Source of the DNA: Bacillota bacterium
GTDB lineage: Bacteria > Bacillota > DTU030 > DUMP01
DNA length: 35,320 bases
Direction of reading: 5' to 3'
Assembly: GCA_030154105.1 (NCBI GenBank)
Contig: JASKKP010000021.1
Span: 1-35,320 of the forward strand
A program made the position numbers and the translations under genes. Below are positions 14,327 to 23,709 of this stretch, piece after piece (the stretch's first letter is position 1; every line of letters starts with the position of its first letter). A model generated the notes under the pieces. The model had not been told where the DNA came from, made no database searches, and worked only from the letters and a program-made list of their open reading frames with translations.

Positions 14327-16285
14327 ATGACACGCGAGTATTCACATCTTTTTACTCCAGGGCGTATAGGTCGTCTTGAGCTAAAGAACCGCATCGTCAT
14401 GGCCCCCATGGGCAATATCGGTATGTGCGAGCTGGACGGGCGTCCAAGTGAGCAAATGATCGAATACTACGTGGAACGAGCTCGAGGCGGTGCTGGGCTG
14501 CTTATTACCGGCCTGGTTCTTCCTAGTTACCGACTCGAGCCGCTGTTGGCCGAAGAGAAATGGGCCTTGCTGCCCCGCATCGACGGCCTTCCCTTCCTTT
14601 TCCGCTGGCGCGAACTGGTGAAACGCGTGCACGCCTACGGCGCGAAGATCGCCCTTCAGCTCACCGCCGGCTTCGGACGGGTCCTTGTCCCCCAGTTTGC
14701 CCAGGGCAAAATGGTAGGTGTCTCGGCCCTGCGCAATTACTGGGACCCGCGGCAGACGCTGCGTGAACTCACCACGGAAGAGATCGACGAGTTCATCAAA
14801 GACTTCGCCAAGGCAGCTTATCTCGCCCGGGAAGCCGGATTCGATGCCATTGAGCTGCACGGGCATGAAGGTTATCTGATGGACCAGTTCACCTCACCCC
14901 TCTGGAACAAACGGACCGACAAGTTCGGCGGTGACCTATTGGGCCGGCTCACCTTCCCCATCGAGATTATCAAGGCCATCAGGCAGGCCGTCGGCGACAG
15001 CTTGCCCATCATTTACCGTTACGACCTGACCCACAATCTTCCCGGCGGCCGCAGCGAAGAGGAAGGCCTAAAAATGGGTCAGATTCTGGAAAGCGTTGGT
15101 GTGGACGCCTTCGATGTAGATAAGGGTACGTACGATAACTGGTACTGGCCACACCCGCCAGTTTATCAGCCGCGCGCCTGCATGGCCGACGCCGCCACCA
15201 AACTAAAGCAGGTGGTCAAAGTGCCGGTAATGGCCGTAGGGAAGCTGGGTTACCCAGACGTGGCCGAAGGGCTGCTGGCCGAAAACAAGGCGGACTTCAT
15301 CATTCTCGGGCGGGCCCTGTTGGCCGACCCTGAATGGCCCAACAAGGTCCGGCGTGGAGCAGTAGACGACATTCGGCCCTGCATCGGTGACCAGGAGGCT
15401 TGTATTGGGGCTCTTGCCCGCGGCGAGCATCTAAGCTGCGCGGTAAACCCGGCCTGCGCGCGTGAACGTCAATACCGCCTGACGCCAGCCGCAACTTTGA
15501 AAAAAGTGGTCGTAATAGGCGGCGGGCCGGCCGGTATGGAAGCAGCGCTGGTCGCTTCTAAGCGCGGCCATCGGGTAATCCTGTACGAAAAAGCAGGAGA
15601 ACTCGGCGGTCAGCTCATTCCGGCAGGGCGGCCATCTTTTAAGAGCGATGTAGAGCTTTACCGCCAGTACCTGATTCGGCAGGTGAACAAAGCCGGCATT
15701 GAGGTCAGGTTAGGCCAAGAAGCCTCGGCGAGCACCGTTGCGGCCGATGCCCCGGACGTAGTCATCTGTGCCCTGGGCATGATCGAAAATGTTCCTCCAG
15801 TGCCCGGTATGGATTTGCCGCACGTGGTCATGGCTAAGGACGTCCTCTTGGGGAAGAAGGAGGCGGGCAAAACCGTCGTGGTGGTCGGTGGGGGCGCAGT
15901 TGGCTGCGAAACGGCCCTCTTCCTGGCCCAGCAGGGCAAGTCCGTGACCATAGTAGAGATGTTGCCTAAGGTCATGCCGGACGTCATGCATGCCAACCGG
16001 GAAATGTTGCTCATGCTTCTTAAGGAAGCAGGCGTGCGCATCCTTACCGAGCATGTAGTTGATGCCGTAACTACCGATGAAGTTGTCACCCTGACGAAAA
16101 ACTGGCGGCGGGAAACTTTGCCCGCCGACTCGGTGGTTATAGCTGTCGGTGGACGGCCAAACAACAAGCTCTACCAAGAGTTGGCTTCCCTGCATCCGGA
16201 GGTTTACAATATCGGCGACAGCCTAAAACCGGGACGAGTTCTTGAAGCCGTGCTGAGCGCCTACGAGGTAGCCCGGCAGATTTAG
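14327..16285 (+). CDS. Fe-S/FAD/FMN ene-reductase of the 2,4-dienoyl-CoA reductase / 2-enoate reductase family
   Basis: A 652-residue, full-length multidomain old-yellow-enzyme. Residues 1-340 are the FMN TIM barrel, with ELHGHEGYLMDQF carrying the active-site His/Tyr. Residues 352-377 are the cluster loop. From 392 come two Rossmann motifs, VVVIGGGPAGMEAAL for FAD and TVVVVGGGAVGCE for NAD(P)H. The family passes electrons NAD(P)H-FAD-[4Fe-4S]-FMN to an activated C=C bond. The loop reads CIGDQEAC, so the usual second cluster Cys is Asp355; Cys352, Cys359 and Cys371 remain and an extra Cys377 is present. A strong GGAGGAGGT precedes ATG 14327. It shares the sigma-54 operon with aconitase X and probably reduces that enzyme's product. 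Confidence 0.9.
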   Translation: MTREYSHLFTPGRIGRLELKNRIVMAPMGNIGMCELDGRPSEQMIEYYVERARGGAGLLITGLVLPSYRLEPLLAEEKWALLPRIDGLPFLFRWRELVKRVHAYGAKIALQLTAGFGRVLVPQFAQGKMVGVSALRNYWDPRQTLRELTTEEIDEFIKDFAKAAYLAREAGFDAIELHGHEGYLMDQFTSPLWNKRTDKFGGDLLGRLTFPIEIIKAIRQAVGDSLPIIYRYDLTHNLPGGRSEEEGLKMGQILESVGVDAFDVDKGTYDNWYWPHPPVYQPRACMADAATKLKQVVKVPVMAVGKLGYPDVAEGLLAENKADFIILGRALLADPEWPNKVRRGAVDDIRPCIGDQEACIGALARGEHLSCAVNPACARERQYRLTPAATLKKVVVIGGGPAGMEAALVASKRGHRVILYEKAGELGGQLIPAGRPSFKSDVELYRQYLIRQVNKAGIEVRLGQEASASTVAADAPDVVICALGMIENVPPVPGMDLPHVVMAKDVLLGKKEAGKTVVVVGGGAVGCETALFLAQQGKSVTIVEMLPKVMPDVMHANREMLLMLLKEAGVRILTEHVVDAVTTDEVVTLTKNWRRETLPADSVVIAVGGRPNNKLYQELASLHPEVYNIGDSLKPGRVLEAVLSAYEVARQI

Positions 16286-16372
16286 CCCGAAGCTGCCCGA
16301 GCAAGCGATTACGAGGAGCGGCCAATCCTCTTGCCATACGTACCGTTCGGTAGGGGCGGCCGTTCTCGAGCA

Positions 16373-16412
16373 CCAAACCCCGGGTCGCCTCTAACCCGGG
16401 GTTTGGTTTTTT
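16373..16412 (+). terminator. Terminator of the aconitase-X/ene-reductase operon
   Basis: A perfect 13-pair stem (CCAAACCCCGGGT at 16373-16385 with ACCCGGGGTTTGG at 16394-16406), an eight-base loop, then six Ts. Very strong. Confidence 0.94.
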
Positions 16413-16544
16413 CTTAAGCCGTCCCGGGCATAGTTTCAGGCTCGAGAGGCGCTGAAAGTGCCGGGTATTGCTGGTACGAAAAGGTTTTCCGCGCCTGGCG
16501 CGCCCGGCAAGGCAGGGGCTAATGTTAAGTTTTCGCAATAAACC

Positions 16545-16574
16545 TTGACAAGATCCCAACCTAGGTGGTATCAT
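16545..16574 (+). promoter_or_regulatory. Sigma-A promoter of the aromatic biosynthesis operon
   Basis: TTGACA (16545-16550), an 18-base spacer and TATCAT (16569-16574). Transcription should begin near 16581, at the start of the T-box leader. Confidence 0.78.
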
Positions 16575-16584
16575 CGTCAACAAA

Positions 16585-16856
16585 TCACAGCGCGAGCGCG
16601 ATGATCGGGAAGAGTAGGCCTTGGGCATGGAGTTTAGAGAGCCGGTGGGCGGTGCAAACCGGACTTCGGGCCCAGGCTGAATACACCCGGGAGTGCGGAC
16701 CGAAAGCCGGAGACCGGCCGGTAGGCTCCGCCGGAAACTTCCGCCGTTACAAGGAAGGGGGTATCGGGGCAGCCCTGTACCCTTAAGAGCGGCATTATGC
16801 AATTAGGGTGGTACCGCGAAGTTAAGCCTTCGTCCCTTGGGAACGAAGGCTTTTTT
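16585..16856 (+). ncRNA. T-box leader with tyrosine (UAC) specifier
   Basis: A tRNA-sensing leader. Stem I carries GGGAAGAGTAG (the AGTA S-turn strand) near 16607, the apical GAGAGCCGGTGG...GTGCAAACCGG region (16637-16662), and GAA (16679-16681) directly before the specifier UAC (16682-16684), which reads Tyr. The antiterminator T-box AGGGTGGTACCGCG is at 16805-16818. The terminator pairs GCCTTCGT (16826-16833) with ACGAAGGC (16843-16850), followed by six Ts. Uncharged tRNA-Tyr would stabilise the antiterminator and switch on the aro/tyr genes. A Tyr specifier fits the presence of tyrA as second gene. Confidence 0.93.
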
Positions 16857-16936
16857 GCTAATATGAAAGTACCACGCGCCCGGCGGGCTGGCTTTCGGGC
16901 TTTACGAGCTGAGCTTTCAAGTGGGGAGGTTGAAGT

Positions 16937-17971
<1,035 letters not shown>

Positions 17972-17985
17972 GAGGAGGAAAGACG

Positions 17986-18900
17986 ATGACCCTGGTAAAG
18001 CGCCTGGCCCTTATAGGCACCGGTCTGATCGGCGGGTCCCTGGCGCTGGATTGGCGGGCAGCAGGGGCAGTGCAGGAAGTCGCCGGCTGGGATGCTTCGC
18101 CGGTCGCGTTGGAACAGGCGCTGGCCTGTGGAATAATTAGTAAGAAAGCAGCCGGCCCGGAAGAGGCGGCGGCCGGAGCAGACCTGGTGCTTGTGGCGGC
18201 TCCGGTTAAAGCCACGTGCGACCTGGCCGCCCGCCTGGGGCCGAAGCTCAAGAGCGGCCAGGTTGTAACCGATGTGGCCAGCGTGAAGGCGCCGGTGGTG
18301 GCGGCCTGGGAAAGGTACTTACCGCCGGGCGTAGAGTTCGTCGGCGGACATCCCCTGGCCGGGTCGGAGAAGGCCGGTCCCCGGGCGGCGCGGCGCGGGC
18401 TCTTTCAAGGCGCCGCTTTCGTCCTTACCCCCGCCCGCACCGCAAGTTCACGGGCCACCGGCCTCGTAGCCTCCTTGGTGCGCCTGGCTGGAGCCAATCC
18501 CGTGTTTCTCCCGGCCGAGCGGCACGACGCGCTGGTCGCGGCCGTAAGCCACCTGCCCCACCTCAGCGCCGTCGCTCTGGTAAACACCGCCTTCGAACTC
18601 GCCGGCGATGCTCTGGACCTCAGTGCCGGCGGCTTTGCCGACACCACGCGCATCGCTCTCGGCAGCCCGGTAATGTGGCGGGACATCTGCCTCACCAACC
18701 GCGACGCCATCTTGGATGCGCTGGACCGTTTTAGCCGCCAAATGGCCAGAGTTCGCGCCCTGGTGGCGGCAGGAAAAGCTGCGGAACTCGAAGAACTCTT
18801 CGCCGGAGCCCGGGCCATCCGCTCGCAGCTTACCGGCGTTAAGGAGGAAACTGTATGCGCTTTCTCACCGCCGGCGAATCCCATGGTCCGGCCCTCGTAG
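17986..18900 (+). CDS. tyrA: Prephenate dehydrogenase
   Basis: A 304-residue NAD(P)-dependent enzyme converting prephenate to 4-hydroxyphenylpyruvate, the committed step to tyrosine. The N-terminal Rossmann motif is LIGTGLIGGSLAL. The family signature GGHPLAGSEKAGP follows near residue 120, and AAVSHLPHLSAVAL carries the catalytic region. There is no C-terminal ACT domain, leaving feedback control to the T-box and aroF. The frame opens at TTG 17968, but ATG 17986 with AGAGGAGG (17971-17978) upstream is the start. The 3' end overlaps aroC by 46 bases, so the last 15 or so residues (CAFSPPANPMVRPS) are an add-on read from the aroC start region. Confidence 0.93.
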   Translation: MTLVKRLALIGTGLIGGSLALDWRAAGAVQEVAGWDASPVALEQALACGIISKKAAGPEEAAAGADLVLVAAPVKATCDLAARLGPKLKSGQVVTDVASVKAPVVAAWERYLPPGVEFVGGHPLAGSEKAGPRAARRGLFQGAAFVLTPARTASSRATGLVASLVRLAGANPVFLPAERHDALVAAVSHLPHLSAVALVNTAFELAGDALDLSAGGFADTTRIALGSPVMWRDICLTNRDAILDALDRFSRQMARVRALVAAGKAAELEELFAGARAIRSQLTGVKEETVCAFSPPANPMVRPS

Positions 18901-20030
18901 CCGTAGTCGAGGGGTTTCCCGCCGGCGTGCCCATCGACAAGCACGCGATAGACGGGGAACTCGCGCGTCGCCAGCGGGTGGCCGGGCGCGGCGCGCGCAG
19001 CACCCAAATTGAGGCCGACGAAGTGGCGATCCTCAGCGGCGTGCGCGGTGGTTTGAGCCTGGGAAGCCCCATCGCCCTTCAGATTAAGAACCGCGACTGG
19101 CCCGAGTGGGAACCTTACCTCTCCCCTTTCGGAGAAGTAAAGCCGGGGCGCCAAATCTTTTGCCCCCGCCCCGGGCACGCCGACCTGGCCGGTGGGCAAA
19201 AGTACGGCTTTGCCGACCTGCGCAACGTGCTGGAACGCGCCAGCGCCCGTTCTACCGCCGCCCGTACGGCAGTAGGCGCACTGGCGCGGCAATTCTTGGC
19301 CCAGTTGGGGGTAAGGATTACCGGGTACGTGGCCAGCATCGGCAAGGTAGAGCTGCCGCCCCAGCACTTGGCCGGGCTTAGCTTGGAAGAGATTGCCCGC
19401 CGCGTCGCCGCTTCTCCCGTGCTCGTTCCCGATCCGGCAACGGAAACGGCCATGCTTGAGGCCATCGCCGCCGCGCAAGAGGCCGGCGACACCTTGGGGG
19501 GAACTTTCGTGGTGTTGGCTTCCGGCCTGCCGCCCGGGCTGGGCAGCCACGTGGAGTGGGACCGGCGCCTCGACGGGCGCCTGGGACAGGCCCTCCTCTC
19601 CATTCCAGCCGTAAAAGGCGTGGCCATCGGCGACGCCTTCGATGTTGCTGAGGAGCCCGGCTCCACCGCTCACGATGCCATCTTTTATTCGCCCGGGCAA
19701 GGCTACCGGCGGGCCAGCAACCGGGCCGGAGGCTTAGAAGGGGGTATAACCAACGGCGAGCTTTTGGTAGTGACCGCTGCCGTCAAACCCATCCCCACGC
19801 TCCTCAAGAACCCCCTCCCCAGCGTGAACATCCTCACCCGCGAACCGGCCCGCGCCGCCGTCGAACGCTCCGACACCTGTGCCGTGCCGGCGGCCTGTGT
19901 GGTGGGTGAAGCGGCGGTGGCCTGGGAGTTGGCCCGGGCCGTAATGGAAAAATTCGGCGGCGACACCCTGGAAGAAATCCAGGCGGCCTGGAACCGCTAT
20001 AAGGCCCAGCTTGAAAACTGGCCACATTAA
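18855..20030 (+). CDS. aroC: Chorismate synthase
   Basis: A 391-residue FMN-dependent enzyme making chorismate from EPSP, full length. It opens with the canonical MRFLTAGESHGPAL, followed by GRGARSTQIEADEV, the second signature RPGHADLAGGQKYGF around residues 98-112, RASARSTAARTA, and the third signature SNRAGGLEGGITNGE near 288. ATG 18855 has AAGGAGG nine bases upstream, lying within the tyrA reading frame, so the two are translationally linked. It comes before aroB and aroA, although its reaction is the last of the pathway. Confidence 0.96.
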   Translation: MRFLTAGESHGPALVAVVEGFPAGVPIDKHAIDGELARRQRVAGRGARSTQIEADEVAILSGVRGGLSLGSPIALQIKNRDWPEWEPYLSPFGEVKPGRQIFCPRPGHADLAGGQKYGFADLRNVLERASARSTAARTAVGALARQFLAQLGVRITGYVASIGKVELPPQHLAGLSLEEIARRVAASPVLVPDPATETAMLEAIAAAQEAGDTLGGTFVVLASGLPPGLGSHVEWDRRLDGRLGQALLSIPAVKGVAIGDAFDVAEEPGSTAHDAIFYSPGQGYRRASNRAGGLEGGITNGELLVVTAAVKPIPTLLKNPLPSVNILTREPARAAVERSDTCAVPAACVVGEAAVAWELARAVMEKFGGDTLEEIQAAWNRYKAQLENWPH

Positions 20031-20106
20031 CCCGCCCGGCCGCCTCCCCCTTAAGGGCCGATTCACGGGCTCGGTACAATGCTACAGGAGAAAGCGAGGT
20101 TCCTTC

Positions 20107-21177
20107 ATGCTGGTACACCTTGGTGCGAAGAGCTACGAAATTATTATCCGCCCCGGCGCCCTGGCCGACATCGGTGCGTTGCTTTTGGGGCTTAAGATAG
20201 GCCGGCGGGCGCTCATCGTCACCGACACCCACGTGGCCCCCCTTTGGGCGGACAAGGTGCGCGAAAATCTGGCGGCCGCCGGTTTTAGCCCCTCCCTGGT
20301 CACCTTACCGGCCGGGGAAGAGGCCAAGTCCCTGGGCTGGCTGGCCCACCTTTACAGCGCCGCCGTGAGCGCCGGGCTCGAGCGTTCCTCCCCGGTGGTA
20401 GGTGTGGGCGGAGGGGTGGTAGGGGACACGGCGGGGTTCCTCGCCGCCACCTATCTGCGCGGCGTCCCCTTTATCCAGCTGCCCACCACGCTCCTGGCCC
20501 AGGTGGACAGCGCCGTAGGTGGCAAAGTAGCCGTAAATCTGCCGCAGGGCAAGAACCTGGTGGGTGCCTTCTACCAGCCGCGCCTGGTGTTGGTTGATCC
20601 CGAGGTCCTGGCCACGCTTCCGGAAGAAGAGTACCGGGCGGCCCTGGGCGAGGTAATCAAGTACGGCGCCATCCTCGACGCCGCCTTCTTTGCCTACTTA
20701 GAAGATCACCTGCCGGCCCTCTTGGGGCGGGACCCGGCAGTGCTCGCCGCCGTAATCGAACGTTGTCTGGCCCTTAAGGCCCGGGTGGTAGAGGAAGACG
20801 AACGGGAAGCAGGCCGGCGCGCCCTCCTTAATTTCGGCCACACGCTGGGCCACGTCCTTGAAGCTGCGAGCCACTTCACCCTGCGGCACGGCGCGGCCGT
20901 GGCGCGGGGTATGGGCGCGGAAGCCGAACTCGCCCGCCGGCTGGGACTTCTAGCCAGCGAAGACGTCCGCCGCCTACGGGAACTTATTGCCCGCGCCGGC
21001 CTTTCGGCCGCCCTCTCTCCCGCCCCCGCCTGGGAAGACGCCCGCCCCCTCCTCTACCGCGATAAAAAAGTACGGGACGGACGCCTCATTTTCGCCCTGC
21101 CGCATGGTCTCGGCCTGGGCCAACTGGTCCCGGTCCCGGAAGAGGCGGTGGAAAAGCTGTGGAGGGACCTGGCATGA
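20107..21177 (+). CDS. aroB: 3-dehydroquinate synthase
   Basis: A 356-residue NAD- and metal-dependent enzyme converting DAHP to 3-dehydroquinate. Core motifs are GVGGGVVGDTAGFLAATYLRG, PTTLLAQVDSAVGGKVAVN, KNLVGAFYQP, and the metal ligands in EVIKYG and NFGHTLGHVLEA. The frame opens at 20011 inside aroC, but ATG 20107 gives the family N-terminus (MLVHLGAKSYEIII) and has GCGAGG seven bases upstream. The 76-base gap after aroC is the longest in the operon and holds no obvious terminator. The stop overlaps the aroA start as ATGA. Confidence 0.95.
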   Translation: MLVHLGAKSYEIIIRPGALADIGALLLGLKIGRRALIVTDTHVAPLWADKVRENLAAAGFSPSLVTLPAGEEAKSLGWLAHLYSAAVSAGLERSSPVVGVGGGVVGDTAGFLAATYLRGVPFIQLPTTLLAQVDSAVGGKVAVNLPQGKNLVGAFYQPRLVLVDPEVLATLPEEEYRAALGEVIKYGAILDAAFFAYLEDHLPALLGRDPAVLAAVIERCLALKARVVEEDEREAGRRALLNFGHTLGHVLEAASHFTLRHGAAVARGMGAEAELARRLGLLASEDVRRLRELIARAGLSAALSPAPAWEDARPLLYRDKKVRDGRLIFALPHGLGLGQLVPVPEEAVEKLWRDLA

Positions 21178-22484
21178 ACGTTACCGTCTGCCCTGCCTCT
21201 TCCCCGCTTTACGGCACTTTTGCCGTACCCGGCGATAAGTCCGTCTCCCACCGCGCCCTCCTCTTAGGTGCGCTGGCCGAGGGCACAACCACCGTCTACA
21301 ACTTCCTGCGCAGCGCCGACTGTCTGAGCACCGCCCGCTGCCTTAAGGCGCTGGGCGTGGCCATTGAGGGGCTGGAAGGAAGCGGCCCGGTTACCGTAAC
21401 CGGCCGCGGGCTCTCGGGGCTGGCCGAGCCCGAGGACGTCCTAGATGCCGGCAACTCGGGTACTACGGCCCGGCTCCTTCTGGGTATCCTGGCCGGGCAG
21501 CCTTTTACCGCCGTTTTGACCGGCGATGCCTCGCTGCGGCGCCGTCCCATGGGCCGCCTCACTACTCCCTTGGGCCAAATGGGCGCAAAAATTCTGGGCC
21601 GGCAGAACGGTGCCCTGCTCCCGCTCGCCATCCGCGGCGGGAAGCTGCAAGGCGGCCGCTTTACCCTTCCCGTAGCTTCGGCCCAGCTCAAGTCCGCCCT
21701 TCTCCTGGCCGGTCTCTACGCCGAGGGAGAGACCTCCATCACCGAGCCGGCAAAGTCGCGGGATCATACGGAACGAATGCTCACGGCTTGGGGCGTGCCG
21801 CTCGTGCGCCGGGAAAATACCGTCACCCTGCCTGCCGGCCGGCGCCGGCTTAAGGCGCAGACGGTTTCCGTCCCCGGCGACATTTCGGCCGCCGCCTTTT
21901 TCTTGGTCGCTGCAGCCATCCTGCCCGGCAGCCAGATTACCATAAAAGGGGTGGGGATTAATCCCACCCGCACCGGGATTTTAGAAGTCCTGGGCGCCAT
22001 GGGCGCCAAGATTACCGTAAGTAACCGTAGGGAGGTGAGCGGCGAGCCGCAGGCGGATATCACCGTCACCGCCGGCGAGCTCAAAGGTATCGAAATCGCC
22101 GGGCCGCTCATACCCCGCCTCATCGACGAGATCCCCGCCCTGGCGGTGGCCGCCTGCTACGCCCAAGGCGAGACCGTCATCCGCGACGCGGCGGAGCTCA
22201 GGGTGAAGGAAAGCGACCGCCTGGCGGCGCTGGCCCAGGAACTCGGCGCCCTTGGGGCCCACATCCACGAACTCCCGGACGGCCTCATCATCCGTGGCCG
22301 CCCGCTCCACGGCGGGGAAGTTTCCAGCCACGGCGACCACCGCCTGGCCATGGCCCTGGCCGTCGGCGCCCTCGCCGCGCGCGGCCCCGTCACCATCGCG
22401 GGCGCCGAGTGCGTGAACATCTCGTTTCCCGACTTCTTTTCTCACCTACCGGGCACCATCAGGTTCTCGCTAACGGATGCCTAG
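21174..22484 (+). CDS. aroA: 5-enolpyruvylshikimate-3-phosphate synthase
   Basis: A 436-residue enzyme joining PEP to shikimate 3-phosphate. Motifs are VPGDKSVSHRALLLGAL near the start, LDAGNSGTTARLLLG (class signature), SAQLKSALLLAGL, IDEIPALAVAACYA and RVKESDRLAAL. The PEP site reads AGNSGTTAR, where glyphosate-tolerant class II enzymes differ; I do not assign a class. ATG 21174 overlaps the aroB stop and has GGAGG at 21161-21165. It is the last recognised gene of the T-box operon. AroD/AroQ, AroE and AroK are absent here and must lie elsewhere. A 37-base near-copy of 22124-22160 occurs at 23710-23746. Confidence 0.96.
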   Translation: MNVTVCPASSPLYGTFAVPGDKSVSHRALLLGALAEGTTTVYNFLRSADCLSTARCLKALGVAIEGLEGSGPVTVTGRGLSGLAEPEDVLDAGNSGTTARLLLGILAGQPFTAVLTGDASLRRRPMGRLTTPLGQMGAKILGRQNGALLPLAIRGGKLQGGRFTLPVASAQLKSALLLAGLYAEGETSITEPAKSRDHTERMLTAWGVPLVRRENTVTLPAGRRRLKAQTVSVPGDISAAAFFLVAAAILPGSQITIKGVGINPTRTGILEVLGAMGAKITVSNRREVSGEPQADITVTAGELKGIEIAGPLIPRLIDEIPALAVAACYAQGETVIRDAAELRVKESDRLAALAQELGALGAHIHELPDGLIIRGRPLHGGEVSSHGDHRLAMALAVGALAARGPVTIAGAECVNISFPDFFSHLPGTIRFSLTDA

Positions 22485-22763
22485 GATCGTTTTTTCTTTG
22501 TTTTCCGCCACTTACCAGTCCGCCTCTTAATCTCTCCTGACTCGCTTCGCCGCTCCGGCCGGCAGCGGGTATAGTCGAGTGTTCAACCCCGAACATTAAC
22601 TAGGGGTGGACTCCGACGGAAGCCCAACGGCTCATTCATACCGGCATGAATTGCGTTATCAACGAGGATATGGTACGATGTTACTGATGGTAAACATTGT
22701 ATGCCAGTGGAGAAATGACCGCGGTCGGTTTGATGACTTAGGGCACAGAAGGAGAACTTAAAG
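22485..22763 (+). other. Intergenic region before hepT: possible structured RNA, no gene
   Basis: I see no gene in these 279 bases. GTCGAGT (22575-22581) can pair with ACTCCGAC around 22610-22617 (one bulge). AGTGTTC (22578-22584) can pair with GAACATT (22591-22597), leaving an ACCCC loop that complements GGGGT at 22603-22607, a possible pseudoknot. No terminator with a clear stem follows aroA, although a TTTTTT run occurs at 22491. Confidence 0.3.
22651..22679 (+). promoter_or_regulatory. Possible promoter of hepT-mntA
   Basis: TTGCGT (22651-22656), a 17-base spacer and TACGAT (22674-22679), 85 bases before the hepT start. Both hexamers match the sigma-A consensus only moderately. Confidence 0.4.
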
Positions 22764-23288
22764 ATGGAGCACAAAGCAGATCTGACGCCGCTTCATCTGA
22801 ACCTGGATCTCATAAATAAGCGGGTCGCCGATATCAAGAAGGCCCTCCAGACTTTAGCCCAATATGCTGCTCTTCCGGAAAACGATTTCTTGACTAATGA
22901 AACCATCCTGGCGGCAACTAAGTATCAACTCCTCGTAGCTATTGAAGCAGCTCAGGCAATCTGCAACCATCTGGCTGCCCGGGTAGCCAAGACACCTCCC
23001 ACTAGTTACGCCGATTGTTTTTTGCTCCTGGTTCGGCCCGGCATCATCACCAGAGAATTGGCCACCAAGCTGGCCGCCATGGCCAAGTTTAGAAATCTGC
23101 TGGTGCATCAGTATGCCGATATCGATGATAAGCAGGTGTATGCCATTATCAATCAGGAGATAAAAGACTTGGAAGAATACGTAGCTCAAATTGCCGACTT
23201 TGTGAACGGGGTGCTGAAAGGTGGAAGGTATGAGACACAGGTTGACCCCACAAGAAAGGGAGCAAAAGAAGGATCTCCTAACAGCTAG
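22764..23288 (+). CDS. hepT: HEPN-domain RNase toxin, HepT family
   Basis: A 174-residue helical protein. The HEPN catalytic motif R-x4-H-x-Y is present as RNLLVHQY (Arg110, His115, Tyr117). In described HepT proteins Arg/His form the RNase site at a dimer interface and the Tyr is AMPylated by the partner to silence it. ATG 22764 has AAGGAG (22749-22754) nine bases upstream. Its last 59 bases overlap mntA, so the pair is translationally coupled. The C-terminal tail after about residue 150 (GGRYETQVDPTRKGAKEG) is longer than usual for HepT and is encoded over the mntA start. Toxicity is inferred from family knowledge. Confidence 0.87.
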   Translation: MEHKADLTPLHLNLDLINKRVADIKKALQTLAQYAALPENDFLTNETILAATKYQLLVAIEAAQAICNHLAARVAKTPPTSYADCFLLLVRPGIITRELATKLAAMAKFRNLLVHQYADIDDKQVYAIINQEIKDLEEYVAQIADFVNGVLKGGRYETQVDPTRKGAKEGSPNS

Positions 23289-23643
23289 CCTCCAAGGCCA
23301 TGGCGAGATCCTGTTTGCTTACCTCTACGGATCTTTTGCCGAAGGCTTACCCTTCCACGATATCGATGTCGGTGTGTACCTCGCCTGCGAAAAGCTGACA
23401 CCCGCTGAAGTGTTGCAGTACGAAACCAAGGGAGCAGTAGAAATTGAAGCGTTGGTAGGCCTACCCGTGGATCTTAAGGTCTTAAACCGCGCTCCCCTGC
23501 CGCTTCAGTACCATATCAGCCAAGGCCAACTGCTGTTCAGCCGCGCCGAGCCGGCCCGTTATGCTTTTCTGGAAGCAACTTGGCGCGACTATTTCGATTA
23601 TTATCCGCTGATACGTCAGTTTTTCTATGACATAACGGCGTGA
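23230..23643 (+). CDS. mntA: Minimal nucleotidyltransferase antitoxin, MntA family
   Basis: A 137-residue MNT-fold protein. The active-site motif is YLYGSFAEG followed by HDIDVGVYL, with Gly34-Ser35 and the metal-binding pair Asp44/Asp46 intact. In described pairs MntA transfers AMP to the HepT tyrosine, neutralising the RNase. ATG 23230 is chosen over an in-frame GTG at 23221, because AAAGGTGG (23217-23224) provides a ribosome site. It overlaps hepT and ends three bases before a strong hairpin. Complete motifs on both partners suggest a live toxin-antitoxin module. Confidence 0.86.
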   Translation: MRHRLTPQEREQKKDLLTASLQGHGEILFAYLYGSFAEGLPFHDIDVGVYLACEKLTPAEVLQYETKGAVEIEALVGLPVDLKVLNRAPLPLQYHISQGQLLFSRAEPARYAFLEATWRDYFDYYPLIRQFFYDITA

Positions 23644-23645
23644 AC

Positions 23646-23687
23646 AATGCCGGGCATCTGGGAGCAACTCCCGAATGCCCGGCATTT
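23646..23687 (+). terminator. Long hairpin after mntA, probable terminator
   Basis: A twelve-pair outer stem (AATGCCGGGCAT at 23646-23657 with ATGCCCGGCATT at 23675-23686) plus a five-pair inner stem GGGAG/CTCCC. The T-tail is only TTT, so it may act as a 3' stabiliser as well as a terminator. Confidence 0.65.
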
Positions 23688-23709
23688 AGTGCAACCCAAG
23701 CTGGGACGT

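Noticed and set aside
16137-16802. A 221-codon minus-strand open frame across the terminator and T-box
   Set aside because: It covers a strong terminator, a promoter and the conserved T-box leader, which explain the sequence better.
18405-19700. A 431-codon minus-strand open frame over tyrA/aroC
   Set aside because: It is the complement of two certain genes. High GC keeps antisense frames open and no motif is recognisable.
22578-22597. LexA/SOS box upstream of hepT
   Set aside because: The repeat is GTTC-N6-GAAC, the reverse orientation of the Bacillota LexA site GAAC-N4-GTTC.
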